Numbered from the stretch's first letter, positions 8,656 to 17,375 are shown. The stretch is 64,000 nucleotides of DNA from LMUY01 sp964247705 (GCA_964247705.1 CAXTVQ010000021.1:3995-67994), one strand, 5' to 3'. The notes: generated by a model from the sequence alone, not told the origin. Program-made: numbers and translations.

Positions 8656-9375
8656 CTACCAGAGTTGCGGGATCGCTCCCTCAGCCAGTTCGGTGGGTGG
8701 TGCCAGACGGCGTAGCGCAGCCGGGTCGAGCACAGTGATCCGGCCAGGTTCGAGCGCCAGAACGCCCTCGGTCTGCAGTTCACGCAGACGGCGGTTCACC
8801 GTCTCCCGGGTTGTGCCGATCCTATCGCCGAGGGCGCTTTGCGTGATGGTGACCCGCCGTCCTGCCTGACCCTGGGTCAGAGCCAGCAGGATCGTGGCCA
8901 GCCGCGCGCCCGCATCGTGGAACAGCATCGCCTCCAGCAGCCAACTGGTCGCGCGCAGCCGCTCGCTGAGGACGCCGAGGATCGTCACGGCAAGCTCCGG
9001 CGTGGCGCGCATTTGCGTCATGATATCCCGCCGGTCGAGCTGCAGCAGGCGGCCATCGGTATGCGCGACGGCGTCTGCACTGCGCTTGCCGCCGTCCAGC
9101 ACGGCCATCTCCCCGAACACCTCGCCCGGCTGCACCATCCGCAGCACCTGTTCCCGCCCGTCCAGGCTTGGCAGCACGATGCGCACCTCGCCGGTTATGA
9201 CGACGAGCATCGCGCTGCCCGGGTCGCCGCGCTGGAATAGATGCTCGCCGGCTGTCATGGGCCGGGTGGAGGCACGGCTTGCCAGAGCGGTCAGGTGTTC
9301 GGCCGACATGGCGCAAAAGACGGGTGCCCGGCTTAGGATCGCCGCCAGCGATGGCGCGCTCGCACCCAAACTCAC
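8656..9375 (-). CDS. Crp/Fnr-family transcriptional regulator
   Basis: A 239-residue protein with an N-terminal cyclic-nucleotide-binding beta-roll (about residues 15-130, including PGEVFGEMAVLDGGKRSADA, which resembles the phosphate-binding cassette of Crp) and a C-terminal winged helix. The recognition segment is TTRETVNRRLREL. No FNR-type Fe-S Cys cluster is present, so oxygen sensing by Fe-S is unlikely. The start is GTG; no better in-frame start was found. A perfect TGTGA-N6-TCACA site lies 68 bases upstream, suggesting autoregulation. It is transcribed towards the cyclase operon, so cyclic nucleotide from that cyclase could in principle be its ligand (inference). Confidence 0.9.
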   Translation of the reverse strand: MSLGASAPSLAAILSRAPVFCAMSAEHLTALASRASTRPMTAGEHLFQRGDPGSAMLVVITGEVRIVLPSLDGREQVLRMVQPGEVFGEMAVLDGGKRSADAVAHTDGRLLQLDRRDIMTQMRATPELAVTILGVLSERLRATSWLLEAMLFHDAGARLATILLALTQGQAGRRVTITQSALGDRIGTTRETVNRRLRELQTEGVLALEPGRITVLDPAALRRLAPPTELAEGAIPQLW

Positions 9376-9442
9376 GACGTTCGATCCCTTGGCATGGCAA
9401 CGATCTTGCCATGCTCGCCGAGGTCGCGCGATGCCGATCTGG

Positions 9443-9458
9443 TGTGATCTCCGTCACA
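9443..9458. promoter_or_regulatory. Perfect CRP-type site TGTGA-N6-TCACA
   Basis: TGTGATCTCCGTCACA matches the Crp/Fnr-family half-sites exactly. It lies between the divergent Crp/Fnr gene (start 9375) and the gene starting at 9512, so it may control both. Confidence 0.7.
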
Positions 9459-9511
9459 TGCCGTGATGTTCATCCGGCGTAACGTTCAGCACCAACGTGA
9501 CAGGTGGCGCA

Positions 9512-10027
9512 ATGGGCACGGTCATACCCTTCTTGAAGCCGGCGGCAAACCGCGCGGGGTTCTCCAGCCAGGATCGCAAGGAGCTCCTCCAGTGGCAGGT
9601 CGGCCGCGCAAGGCTGAGGCGCCTGCGTTGTTTCTATCAGGAGCCCGGAACGCTGGGGGATCAGCAGGATCTCGACTTTGCCCAGGTCTATCGGCCGGCC
9701 GCACAATGGGCCAGTTGGGGATTGGCCCGCGTGTGTACCGGTGTTTTGGTTTGGGAGTGCGCGCGCGGCACTGACCTTGGCGTGTTCGCCTCCCTTGCCG
9801 AGGCACTGGCTTGCGTCGAGCTGCACGCGGGTGAACCAATCGAACTCGCCTTGCCGGATGCCGGAACGACCGGATGCGACATTGCCGGGCTCCGGTGTCA
9901 TCACTTAGGAGGCGCCGGCGAGAGATCGTCTGGGAGTGAACGGTCACACGCTGAAGCTGAGCACGGTGATGCCGCGCCACAGGCGGTCCGGCGGCCCGTC
10001 ACCCACCACCACCCGAGGGTAAGTTGA
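9512..10027 (+). CDS. Unknown small protein, divergent from the Crp/Fnr gene
   Basis: A 171-residue protein with no recognised family. It begins MGTVIPFLKPAA, a style common in short alphaproteobacterial proteins of unknown function. AGGTGG stands 4 bases before the ATG. The middle, about residues 30-105, is well composed (Trp/Tyr/Cys-containing, e.g. YRPAAQWASWGLARVCTG). The last 40 or so residues are Ser/His/Arg-rich and low in complexity, so the true gene may be shortened by a sequence error. A GTG 15 bases upstream is the alternative start. An opposite-strand frame over the same bases looks like a shadow. Confidence 0.5.
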   Translation: MGTVIPFLKPAANRAGFSSQDRKELLQWQVGRARLRRLRCFYQEPGTLGDQQDLDFAQVYRPAAQWASWGLARVCTGVLVWECARGTDLGVFASLAEALACVELHAGEPIELALPDAGTTGCDIAGLRCHHLGGAGERSSGSERSHAEAEHGDAAPQAVRRPVTHHHPRVS

Positions 10028-10064
10028 TCAACATATCCCATCCCTTGCCATGGACCGATCCTGG

Positions 10065-10080
10065 TGTGAGCCAGGTCACG
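10065..10080. promoter_or_regulatory. CRP-like site TGTGA-N6-TCACG
   Basis: TGTGAGCCAGGTCACG matches 9 of 10 half-site bases of the Crp family. It stands upstream of the TauE-like gene, and 607 bases after the perfect site at 9458. Its presence argues that the start of that gene is downstream of it. Confidence 0.5.
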
Positions 10081-10253
10081 TAGTCTCTGGCGCCTGTGTG
10101 CCACGGTCGGGCCGTCCAGTAAGGTCCGGGGACTCAGCGATGCAAGTACATCTCGGTCATGTCGCCGTCAGTTGGCTTCGTCCGTTCGTTGCTGCTCTAC
10201 CCCGTTTCTCGCGAGCAGGGCTTAGCGCATCCGCTATCGTCATCTATTTCAGT

Positions 10254-11003
10254 ATGCTGATCGACCTCGGTTGCGACGCCACGACGATCCTGACGGTTGC
10301 GGCCGTTGCAGCGGCAGCGTTTCTGTCCGGGATCGCCGGTTTCGCATTCTCGGCGATTTGCGGTGCGATCGTGTTTCAGTTCCGCAGCGACACGCTTCAG
10401 GTCCTGCAGATAATGCTCGCTTGCAGCATTGCTAATCAGTCGCTCAGCGTCTGGGCGCTTCGCCGGGAGATCCGGAGAAGCGCTCTGGCACCATTCCTCG
10501 TCGGTGGCGTTCTTGGCATTCCGGCCGGGATCTGGGTCCTGCTCAACCTGAATGCCCGTGCATATGCAACCGCCCTCGGCGGGGTGCTCTGCCTCTACGG
10601 CACATACATGCTGTTCCGTAAGCCGATCCTGTTACGCCGCAGGTGCGTCGCCGCGGACTTGGCGGCTGGGTTCCTGGGCGGGCTGATGGGTGGCTTTGCG
10701 GCAACGCCCGGCGCCGCCGTCTCAGTGTGGTGCGGCATGAAAGGGTGGGACAAAGTCGCGCAACGCGCAGTGTTCCAGCCCTTCATCTTGATCATGCAGG
10801 TGCTCACCCTGCTGATCATCGTAGCTTACCGTAGGCAAGGTATGTCGGCTGTCGGGTTTCCGCCGACCGCTCTGCTCTGTGTGCCAGCCGGTCTGGCGGG
10901 TACCTGGTTCGGCTTGGCGTGGTTTCGCCACCTGAGCGACCGGACGTTTCGCACTGCGGTCAACCTACTGCTCATCGTCTCCGGAGCGTTTCTGGTGTTG
11001 TAG
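10254..11003 (+). CDS. TauE/SafE-family membrane permease (sulfite/sulfonate exporter type)
   Basis: A 249-residue membrane protein with about eight hydrophobic segments and the paired Gly-rich helices typical of TauE/SafE (FLSGIAGFAFSAICGAIVFQ near the N-terminus and FLGGLMGGFAATPGAAVSVW in the second half). The family moves sulfite, sulfoacetate or other small anions across the inner membrane. I chose the ATG at 10254 because it gives the usual family length; 10141 would add a 38-residue non-membrane leader, and 10050 would read through the CRP-like site. No sulfur-metabolism gene is adjacent, so the substrate is open. Confidence 0.78.
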   Translation: MLIDLGCDATTILTVAAVAAAAFLSGIAGFAFSAICGAIVFQFRSDTLQVLQIMLACSIANQSLSVWALRREIRRSALAPFLVGGVLGIPAGIWVLLNLNARAYATALGGVLCLYGTYMLFRKPILLRRRCVAADLAAGFLGGLMGGFAATPGAAVSVWCGMKGWDKVAQRAVFQPFILIMQVLTLLIIVAYRRQGMSAVGFPPTALLCVPAGLAGTWFGLAWFRHLSDRTFRTAVNLLLIVSGAFLVL

Positions 11004-11210
11004 CCGGCTGTTTGTACAAGCACTGCGTGAGTCAAGCCGAAATCTTATAGGGCTGTCGGGTGAACATGGCATCGAATATTGGTTTGCTCGGGACAAGGCG
11101 TATTCGGGTTGGCTGGGCGATGTCGTTGAGCCGATCGGTGAAATACTTCGTTCCCCACCCAACCGAGTCCGGGCAGAATAGCATCCTGTAAGCTTGATAG
11201 GGAGCAACCG

Positions 11211-11621
11211 ATGCGTATCCCCCTTGCTACCGGCTTGATGCTGGCAGCCACCGTGAGCGCCGCATCGGCCGTTCCGCTCGAAGGCACGTGGACCGGTGTC
11301 TACAACTGCGCCCAGGGGGCCACACCCGCCGAGCTCTACATCCAGCGCGCGCCCACAGGACGGTTGGACGCACGGTTCCACTTTGGCGATGGCAGCCCCG
11401 GGCGACCGGTCGGGTGCTTCGCCATGCTCGGTGCGCCTGATCCCAATGACCTTCAGTTCACCGCCACGCACTGGTTTGCGCGGCCGCTCGGTTACGTTTG
11501 GGTCAACCTCGTGGGGATCGTGCACGGCCCGGTTTACGCGGGCAGCGTGCTTGGGCCGGGCTGCGCCGATTTCCAATTCGTCTGGCATCCGCCAGCGCCG
11601 CTGCCCGATAGCTGCCATTGA
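11211..11621 (+). CDS. Secreted small protein of unknown function
   Basis: A 136-residue protein with a clear Sec signal peptide (MRIPLATGLMLAATVSAASA, cleavage likely after the last ASA). The mature part has four Cys (YNCAQG, GCFAML, GPGCADF, and the terminal SCH), suggesting disulfides in the periplasm. A GGGAG ribosome site precedes the ATG. The motif LEGTWTGVYNC resembles the start of small beta-barrel periplasmic domains, but I do not recognise a family. It stands alone between two intergenic regions. Confidence 0.65.
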   Translation: MRIPLATGLMLAATVSAASAVPLEGTWTGVYNCAQGATPAELYIQRAPTGRLDARFHFGDGSPGRPVGCFAMLGAPDPNDLQFTATHWFARPLGYVWVNLVGIVHGPVYAGSVLGPGCADFQFVWHPPAPLPDSCH

Positions 11622-12145
11622 AGCTTGAAAGTCTTCGTGGCGTAGCGCAGAGAATGCATCCGGCAGCACGGCCCGAGGTCATCAGTTCCGACTAACCGTG
11701 GTGATCTCGGACCGGGTTTCGTCACGCTCAGTGAGCTACACGCCGATCGATTTCGTGTCAGCGGGCAGCCGAAGGTAATCCTGAGCATTCGGTGGGTCCG
11801 AGAAGGCTCGCTGGCTGGCAGCTCGGCAACGCGAAGGGGGCCAGCGGCACATTCTGCTACGTGTCGTTGCCGATCACCAGCGCGAGGCTGCGCGCTTGCG
11901 CAGCTGCCGGCAGCAGCATCACGGCGGCAGGCCACGCCGTAACCACGCCCGCACCGTCCGTGTCATCGCCTGCGACCAGCCTCGACTATCTCGAACAGGC
12001 CAAGTTCTAGACGCAACCGGCTCAAGCGACGAAGGATTGCGTGAGGCGGCCCGGCTGTTGCTCGCTGCCGGGTCATGGATGAGCGAGCAGGCCGAATCGC
12101 TGCACCACGTCGGCTCGTCCGTGACGAAGGGGTTACGCAGGGCGC
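11622..12145. other. Intergenic region without a convincing gene
   Basis: Short open frames exist on both strands but none has a good ribosome site, family motif or convincing composition. No repeats of note. The 3' end carries a TGCACCA half-site at 12101-12107, resembling half of an NtrC-type enhancer element, 39 bases before the sigma-54 promoter. Confidence 0.5.
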
Positions 12146-12160
12146 TGGCACGACGCTTGC
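12146..12160 (+). promoter_or_regulatory. Sigma-54 (RpoN) type -24/-12 promoter
   Basis: TGGCACGACGCTTGC matches the RpoN consensus TGGCAC-N5-TTGC exactly. GG (12147-12148) and GC (12159-12160) are in the correct register. The predicted transcript start is near 12172, giving a leader of about 60 bases before the ABC transporter operon. Confidence 0.7.
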
Positions 12161-12188
12161 CTGACGCTTGCTTCATGAGGTTGGAACG

Positions 12189-12210
12189 AAGCGGCGGACA
12201 GCCGCCGCTT
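12189..12210 (+). promoter_or_regulatory. Strong leader hairpin before the ABC operon
   Basis: AAGCGGCGG-ACAG-CCGCCGCTT is a perfect 9-bp stem with a 4-base loop. It sits between the sigma-54 promoter and the AGGAGG ribosome site (12221-12226). It could protect or attenuate the leader, or terminate upstream read-through; there is no U-tract after it. Confidence 0.55.
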
Positions 12211-12230
12211 TGCGATGGGAAGGAGGCACG

Positions 12231-13028
12231 ATGACCGTCACATCCGACCGCGCTATCCGGGCCACGTCACCGGCGCCCGCGGCCGAACTGGTGCGGCTCG
12301 ACGCCATCTGTAAAAGCTATGGCTATCACACGGTCCTCGACGATGTGAACTTGAAGCTCCGGGCCGGCGAGGTCATGGCCATCATCGGGCCAAGCGGATC
12401 CGGCAAGAGCACCCTGCTGCGGTGCGTGAACCTGCTTGAGCGCGCCACCTCCGGCCGCGTGACCCTGGCCGGCGTGGTCGTGGAAGCGGGCAGACCGACG
12501 CCGCGCAAGGACTTGGTGCAGCTCCGCCGGTCCGTCGGCATGGTCTTCCAAAGCTTCAACCTGTTCCCCCATTTGACCGTGCTGCGCAACATCAGCCTGG
12601 CGCAGGAACGTACCATGGGGCGCAGCCGCGCCGAGGCGGAGGCTGTCGGCATGCAGCTTCTCAAGCGGGTTGGCCTGGCGGACAAGGCCGGCCAGTATCC
12701 GGCGCGCTGCTCAGGCGGCCAGCAGCAGCGCATCGCCATCGCCCGGGCGCTGGCACTCGAGCCGAAGGTGATGCTGTTCGACGAGCCCACCTCGGCACTC
12801 GACCCCGAACTCGGCCTGGAAGTGCTGGCCGTGATGCGGGAGCTGGCGGAGGGCGGCATGACCATGATCGTCGTCACGCACGAGATGCACTTCGCCGAGA
12901 ACGTGTCCAACCGGGTGCTCGTCATGGCCGACGGCAAGATCGTCGAGGAAGGGCCCAGCGCCGAGGTGATGCGAAACCCGCAGAGCGCGCGCGCAAGGCG
13001 GTTCCTCAGTGCGGTCAAGAACCGTTGA
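12231..13028 (+). CDS. Polar amino-acid ABC transporter, ATP-binding protein
   Basis: A 265-residue ABC ATPase of the GlnQ/HisP type. Walker A GPSGSGKST, Q-loop FQSFNLFPHLTVL, signature CSGGQQQR (Cys in place of the usual first Leu), Walker B VMLFDEPTSALD and switch His VVTHEM are all present, so it should be active. AGGAGG precedes the ATG. The stop overlaps the TTG start of the first permease. First gene of a four-gene import operon behind a sigma-54 promoter and a leader hairpin. Confidence 0.95.
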   Translation: MTVTSDRAIRATSPAPAAELVRLDAICKSYGYHTVLDDVNLKLRAGEVMAIIGPSGSGKSTLLRCVNLLERATSGRVTLAGVVVEAGRPTPRKDLVQLRRSVGMVFQSFNLFPHLTVLRNISLAQERTMGRSRAEAEAVGMQLLKRVGLADKAGQYPARCSGGQQQRIAIARALALEPKVMLFDEPTSALDPELGLEVLAVMRELAEGGMTMIVVTHEMHFAENVSNRVLVMADGKIVEEGPSAEVMRNPQSARARRFLSAVKNR

Positions 13029-13672
13029 CGATCCTGGACGACCTCTCGGCCGTCGTCGCCGGAATACCGTTCACCCTTGCTCTGACGCTGGCCTCCTTCC
13101 TGATCGGCGCGGTGCTCGGCCTGCCGCTTTGCGCGATGCGGATGGCACGCAACCGCCTGGTCAGCCTGTTCGCGACGGTGCTGATCCTGACCTTCCGGGC
13201 TATCCCACCGATCGTCTGGCTGTTCATCATCTTCTTCGGGATCGGCTTCGGTTACCTGCAGCTCGATCCGTTCAGCTCGGCTGCGATCGGGCTCGGGCTG
13301 ATCACCGCTGCCAACATGGCGGAGATCTATCGCGGCTCGCTGTCGGCCATCCATGCCGGCCAGTGGGAGGCGTCGACCGTACTGAACCTGTCGGCGCGGC
13401 ACAAATTCGTCGACGTGATCGGGCCGCAGCTTGCCCGCATCGCACTGCCATCGGCGACCACCTACGTGATCGGCCTGATGAAGGACACCGCCGTTGCATC
13501 GGCGATCGGTGTTCACGAGATCGCCTTCGAAGCCTACCACTTGTCGCAACAGACGTTCCGCGGCCTGGACATCTATGCGGCTGCTGGACTTATTTACATC
13601 CTCATCAGCCTTCCCGTCGCCTGGTTCGCGCGCCGGACCGACAGCCGGCTACGCGCGATGGTGGCCCGGTGA
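13025..13672 (+). CDS. Polar amino-acid ABC transporter permease 1
   Basis: A 215-residue inner-membrane permease of the HisM/GlnP type with about five membrane helices and an EAA-type loop (HAGQWEASTVLNLSARHKF). The TTG start lies in a TTGA overlap with the ATPase stop. The next permease starts inside this gene's stop (GTGA). The first membrane helix begins soon after the start, as usual in this family. Confidence 0.9.
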   Translation: MTILDDLSAVVAGIPFTLALTLASFLIGAVLGLPLCAMRMARNRLVSLFATVLILTFRAIPPIVWLFIIFFGIGFGYLQLDPFSSAAIGLGLITAANMAEIYRGSLSAIHAGQWEASTVLNLSARHKFVDVIGPQLARIALPSATTYVIGLMKDTAVASAIGVHEIAFEAYHLSQQTFRGLDIYAAAGLIYILISLPVAWFARRTDSRLRAMVAR

Positions 13673-14328
13673 GCGACGTGCTGAACTTCTGGGCCGAATG
13701 GTTCCCCGACATGCTCGGCGGCTTCGCCATCAGCCTGGAGGTCACCGCGGCCTGCCTGGTGCTGGGCATTCCGCTCGGCCTGTTGCTGGCCCTCGCCATC
13801 CAGTCGAAGACGGCCGCACTGCGCTGGACGGCGCTCGTGATCGTCGAGGTCGGGCGCGGCACACCTGCGCTCATCCTGCTGCAGTTCGCTTATTTCGGCC
13901 TGACGACGGTGGGTGTCACGCTGACATCCTTTACCGCCGCTAGCCTCGCTTTGGCGTGGTGCACCGGCGCTTATACCAGCGAGATCATACGCGCCGGGCT
14001 GGAAGCGGTACCCGCCGGCCAGCAGGAGGCGGCTCAGGTGATCGGCCTCAGCCGGCTGGATGCGCTGCGCTACGTGATCCTGCCGCAAGGACTTCGCGTG
14101 GCCGTCCCCGCTTTGCTGGGCTTTGCGATCATCATGTTGCAGGCCAGCTCGCTCTGCTTCACCATCGCGTTGCCCGAGATCGTCAGCCAGGCCTACATCG
14201 TCGGCTCCAATACATTTCACTACCTGCCGATCTTCATGCTGGCGGCCCTGATGTTCGCCTCGGTCTGCATTCCGGCGACCATCCTGGTTTCTCTTCTCGA
14301 ACGACGCCTGGGGCGGCATGCCGTCTAG
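13669..14328 (+). CDS. Polar amino-acid ABC transporter permease 2
   Basis: A 219-residue second permease, probably forming a heterodimer with permease 1. The EAA loop reads EAAQVIGLSRLDALRYVILP and matches the family closely. The GTG start in GTGA gives translational coupling. The frame is open upstream, but that part lies over permease 1 and has no membrane character. Confidence 0.92.
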   Translation: MSDVLNFWAEWFPDMLGGFAISLEVTAACLVLGIPLGLLLALAIQSKTAALRWTALVIVEVGRGTPALILLQFAYFGLTTVGVTLTSFTAASLALAWCTGAYTSEIIRAGLEAVPAGQQEAAQVIGLSRLDALRYVILPQGLRVAVPALLGFAIIMLQASSLCFTIALPEIVSQAYIVGSNTFHYLPIFMLAALMFASVCIPATILVSLLERRLGRHAV

Positions 14329-14365
14329 ACGAACGCGTGACCTCATACCCGATTAAGGAGCTCCC

Positions 14366-15187
14366 ATGATCATCCGACTTCCGGCACTCGCCGTCGCCTG
14401 CATGCTCGCGCCAGGCGGAATGGCGTTCGCGCAAAGCTGCACGCCCACCCACAAGATCGACCAGCTCGTGGCACCGGGCAAGCTGACGGTGGCGATCTAT
14501 GAGTATCCGCCCTTTTCCGTGACATCGGGCGGCGAGATCGGCGGCGTAGACGGGGAGATGCTGAAGAGCATCGCGCAGTCAGCCTGCCTCACCCTCAGCC
14601 CCGTCGTTGTCGATCCAGCCGCGACCATCCAATACGTCATCAGCGGCAAAGCGGACATCGCCGGTGGCGACTGGTACCGCACGGCGGAGCGGGCCAAGGT
14701 GCTGGGCCTGTCCGCGCCGACCTACCTGGATCAGATGGGCATCTACTCGAAGGATGGCGTCGCGACCGTTGCGGCCATGATCGGCAAACAGGTCGGCACC
14801 GTGTCGGGCTTCCTGTGGGTGACGGACCTGCAGAAGCTGCTCGGCGGTAACCTCCACCTCTATCCGAACCCGGTCGCCCTCGCGCAGGACCTGCAGTCCG
14901 GCCGCATCCAGATCGGCGTCGACAGCTACGGCACCGGCGCTTATGCGCAGAAGAAGGGCGGCTACCCGGGCATCGTCATCAAGGTGGCGCAGCCGGACCC
15001 GCGCGTGCTGGCGTCGACCGACGCGTCGCAAGCGAACCTGCTCTACACCAAGACAAACGCGTCGCTCGGTGCGGCGCTGGACGCCGACATCGCGGAGATG
15101 CACGCGAACGGCGCCATCGGCAAATACCTGGCGTCGTTCGGCCTGGACCCTTCAGGTGCCGAGACTGGCACGCCCCGCCTGCAATAA
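14366..15187 (+). CDS. ABC transporter substrate-binding protein (amino-acid type, family 3)
   Basis: A 273-residue periplasmic binding protein with a signal peptide ending MAFAQS and the usual opening of the mature domain (KLTVAIYEYPPFS). GAGC/AAGGAG lies just before the ATG. It completes the ATPase-permease-permease-binding protein set, 37 bases after permease 2. The ligand is not evident. The neighbouring N-demethylation genes suggest a methylated amino acid or betaine, but a sequence gap intervenes. Confidence 0.9.
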   Translation: MIIRLPALAVACMLAPGGMAFAQSCTPTHKIDQLVAPGKLTVAIYEYPPFSVTSGGEIGGVDGEMLKSIAQSACLTLSPVVVDPAATIQYVISGKADIAGGDWYRTAERAKVLGLSAPTYLDQMGIYSKDGVATVAAMIGKQVGTVSGFLWVTDLQKLLGGNLHLYPNPVALAQDLQSGRIQIGVDSYGTGAYAQKKGGYPGIVIKVAQPDPRVLASTDASQANLLYTKTNASLGAALDADIAEMHANGAIGKYLASFGLDPSGAETGTPRLQ

Positions 15188-15191
15188 GCCC

Positions 15192-15291
15192 NNNNNNNNN
15201 NNNNNNNNNNNNNNNNNNNNNNNNNNNNNNNNNNNNNNNNNNNNNNNNNNNNNNNNNNNNNNNNNNNNNNNNNNNNNNNNNNNNNNNNNNN
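15192..15291. other. Assembly gap (100 N)
   Basis: Exactly 100 N, the usual placeholder for a gap of unknown length. True distance, and even adjacency, of the flanking genes is unknown. Any terminator or further gene of the ABC operon would lie here. Confidence 0.98.
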
Positions 15292-15311
15292 TCCCCGTCC
15301 GGCGTGACGGC

Positions 15312-17375
15312 TCAGATGTCTTTTGCCAAACGCAAGGCGTCGAACATGGCGGCGTGGATGTTGCGGCTCGCTACCGCGTCGCCCAGGCGGAACAGTTGGT
15401 ACGTGCCTTCGGCCTGAGTCGCGACCTTTTGCGGCTGTCCACCCAGCAGGGCAGCATGGTCCACGGCACCCCCGTTGCACGAACCCGGCTTCAGCGCTTC
15501 ATACAGCTCGTCCTGCGGCACGGTGCCGTGCTCGACCACCACTTGGTCGACCCGGCGCTCCTCCTGGCGTGTGCCATAGTCGCTGCCGAGCACTGCCACC
15601 AACTCGTTCCCCGCACGGCGGACCGAGAGCAGGCGCGTGTTCATCGTCACTCGTACGCCCCGGCGGTGGAACACCCTTGCATAAGCTGCGTGATTGAGGC
15701 CGCCGAGCTCGGGCGCCAGCATGCGCTCGGGCGTGACCAACTCCACCTCCGCTCCCGCCTCCGCCAGTACCTCGGCCGCCTGCATTCCCGGATGGTTGCC
15801 GTTGTCGTCGAACACAAGCACCCTGCCCGCACCGGACACGGCGCCGCCCACCACGTCCCAGCTCGAGACGACGAGCTCGTTGCCCTCGGCCAGGACCTCC
15901 GTGTCCGGCGTCCCTCCAGTGGCGACGAACACCACGTCCGGCTGCAGCGCCATCACCTCCTCCGTCCCTGCGAAGGTGTTGAAGCGCAGTGCCACGCCGA
16001 GCCTGGCGAGTTCTGCCAGCCGCCAGTCGACGATGCCGATCAGTTCGCGCCGCCGCGGCGTGCGCGCGGCGAGCAGGATCTGACCGCCGGCGCGGTCGGT
16101 TGCCTCCAGCAGGGTAACGGAGTGGCCGCGCTCGGCCGAGACGCGGGCCGCTTCCAACCCGGCAGGGCCGGCGCCGACCACGACCACGCGCCTGGGCGGC
16201 CCGGCGCTGCGCGACACGGCATGAGGCATGGTCGCCTCGCGCCCGGTCGCCGGGTTATGTATGCACAGGGCCTCGTTGCCTTCGTAGATGCGGTCCAGGC
16301 AGTAGGTGGCGCCGACGCACGGACGGATCAGCGCTTCCTGGCCGCTGGCGATCTTGCGGATGATATGCGGGTCGGCGATGTGTGCCCGGGTCATCCCGAC
16401 CATGTCCAGCTTGCCCTCGGCAATCGCATGCCGGGCCGTCGCCACGTCATTGATGCGGGCAGCATGGAACACGGGGAAGCGTGTCGCCGCACGTACCTCG
16501 CCGGCAAAGTCCAAATGCTGCGCCGTCCCCATGCCGTGGATCGGGATGACGTGGGACAACGCATTGTCGGTGTCCATATGGCCGCGGACGATGTTCAGGA
16601 AGTCCACCACGCCGCCGCCGGCGAAACGCCGGGCGATCTCGATGCCGTCCTCTCGGGTGAGGCCGATGTCCCAATCCTCGTCGGCGACCATGCGCACGCC
16701 GATCAGGAAGTCCGGCCCAACCGCGTCGCGCATCGCCTGCAGAACGCGGACGGAAAACCGCATGCGGTTGTCCAGGCTGCCGCCATAGTCGTCGCGGCGG
16801 TGATTGGTGGCGGGCGACCAGAACTGGTCAGGCAGGTGGCCGTAGGCGTCGATTTCGAAACCGTCGAGCCCCGCAGCCTGGATGCGCTGTGCCGCGGCGG
16901 CGTAGTCAGCGACGATACGGTTGAGATCCCAGGACTCCGCCGCCTTCGGAAAGCCGCGATGCGCCGCCTCCCGCACCCGGGAGGGGGCCAGGATGGGCAG
17001 CCAATCCGCCTTGTTCCACGCCGTGCGCCGGCCGAGGTGGGTGAGTTGGATCATCACCGCAGCCCCTTCGTCATGGCAGTCCTCGGCCAGGCGGCGGAGC
17101 CAGGGGACGATCTCGTCCTTATAGGCCAGCAGGTTGCCGAACACCGGCGGGCTGTCGGGCGACACCACGGCCGAGCCGCCGATCATGGTAAGCGCGATGC
17201 CGCCGCGCGCCTTCTCCCGGTGATAGAGCCGGTAGCGGTCCTTCGGCATGCCGTCCTCAGAGTAGTACGGCTCGTGCGACGTGCTCATCAAGCGGTTACG
17301 CAAGGTCAAGTGGCGCAGCACGTAGGGCTGCAGCAGCGGGTCGCGGTTAGGTGGGGCAGGGGTGACGTGCATCAT
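15312..17375 (-). CDS. FMN/FAD/Fe-S N-demethylase (DgcA / N-methylproline demethylase-like)
   Basis: A 687-residue protein of the trimethylamine dehydrogenase/2,4-dienoyl-CoA reductase family: an N-terminal old-yellow-enzyme TIM barrel, a Cys segment, then a FAD/NAD(P) domain with the dinucleotide motif VVVVGAGPAGLEAA. It probably oxidatively removes N-methyl groups from dimethylglycine or N-methylproline-type substrates. The Fe-S segment reads CVGATYCLDR and then LCIHNP; the central Cys of the CIGCNVC-type motif is replaced by Ala. GGAGG stands before the ATG at 17375. Downstream of, and in line with, a Rieske oxygenase and its reductase, as in betaine or stachydrine pathways. The exact substrate is not resolved. 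Confidence 0.85.
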   Translation of the reverse strand: MMHVTPAPPNRDPLLQPYVLRHLTLRNRLMSTSHEPYYSEDGMPKDRYRLYHREKARGGIALTMIGGSAVVSPDSPPVFGNLLAYKDEIVPWLRRLAEDCHDEGAAVMIQLTHLGRRTAWNKADWLPILAPSRVREAAHRGFPKAAESWDLNRIVADYAAAAQRIQAAGLDGFEIDAYGHLPDQFWSPATNHRRDDYGGSLDNRMRFSVRVLQAMRDAVGPDFLIGVRMVADEDWDIGLTREDGIEIARRFAGGGVVDFLNIVRGHMDTDNALSHVIPIHGMGTAQHLDFAGEVRAATRFPVFHAARINDVATARHAIAEGKLDMVGMTRAHIADPHIIRKIASGQEALIRPCVGATYCLDRIYEGNEALCIHNPATGREATMPHAVSRSAGPPRRVVVVGAGPAGLEAARVSAERGHSVTLLEATDRAGGQILLAARTPRRRELIGIVDWRLAELARLGVALRFNTFAGTEEVMALQPDVVFVATGGTPDTEVLAEGNELVVSSWDVVGGAVSGAGRVLVFDDNGNHPGMQAAEVLAEAGAEVELVTPERMLAPELGGLNHAAYARVFHRRGVRVTMNTRLLSVRRAGNELVAVLGSDYGTRQEERRVDQVVVEHGTVPQDELYEALKPGSCNGGAVDHAALLGGQPQKVATQAEGTYQLFRLGDAVASRNIHAAMFDALRLAKDI

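Noticed and set aside
9470..9904. A 144-codon minus-strand frame
   Set aside because: It overlaps the better plus-strand gene at 9512 that has a ribosome site; composition is that of a shadow.
10023..10036. FNR-box-like TTGATCAAC sequence
   Set aside because: The spacing does not fit TTGAT-N4-ATCAA, and it lies inside or at the end of a gene; the CRP-type sites fit better.
11792..12234. Short plus-strand frames between the secreted protein and the ABC operon
   Set aside because: No ribosome site, no motif; one of them would run across the sigma-54 promoter and hairpin.
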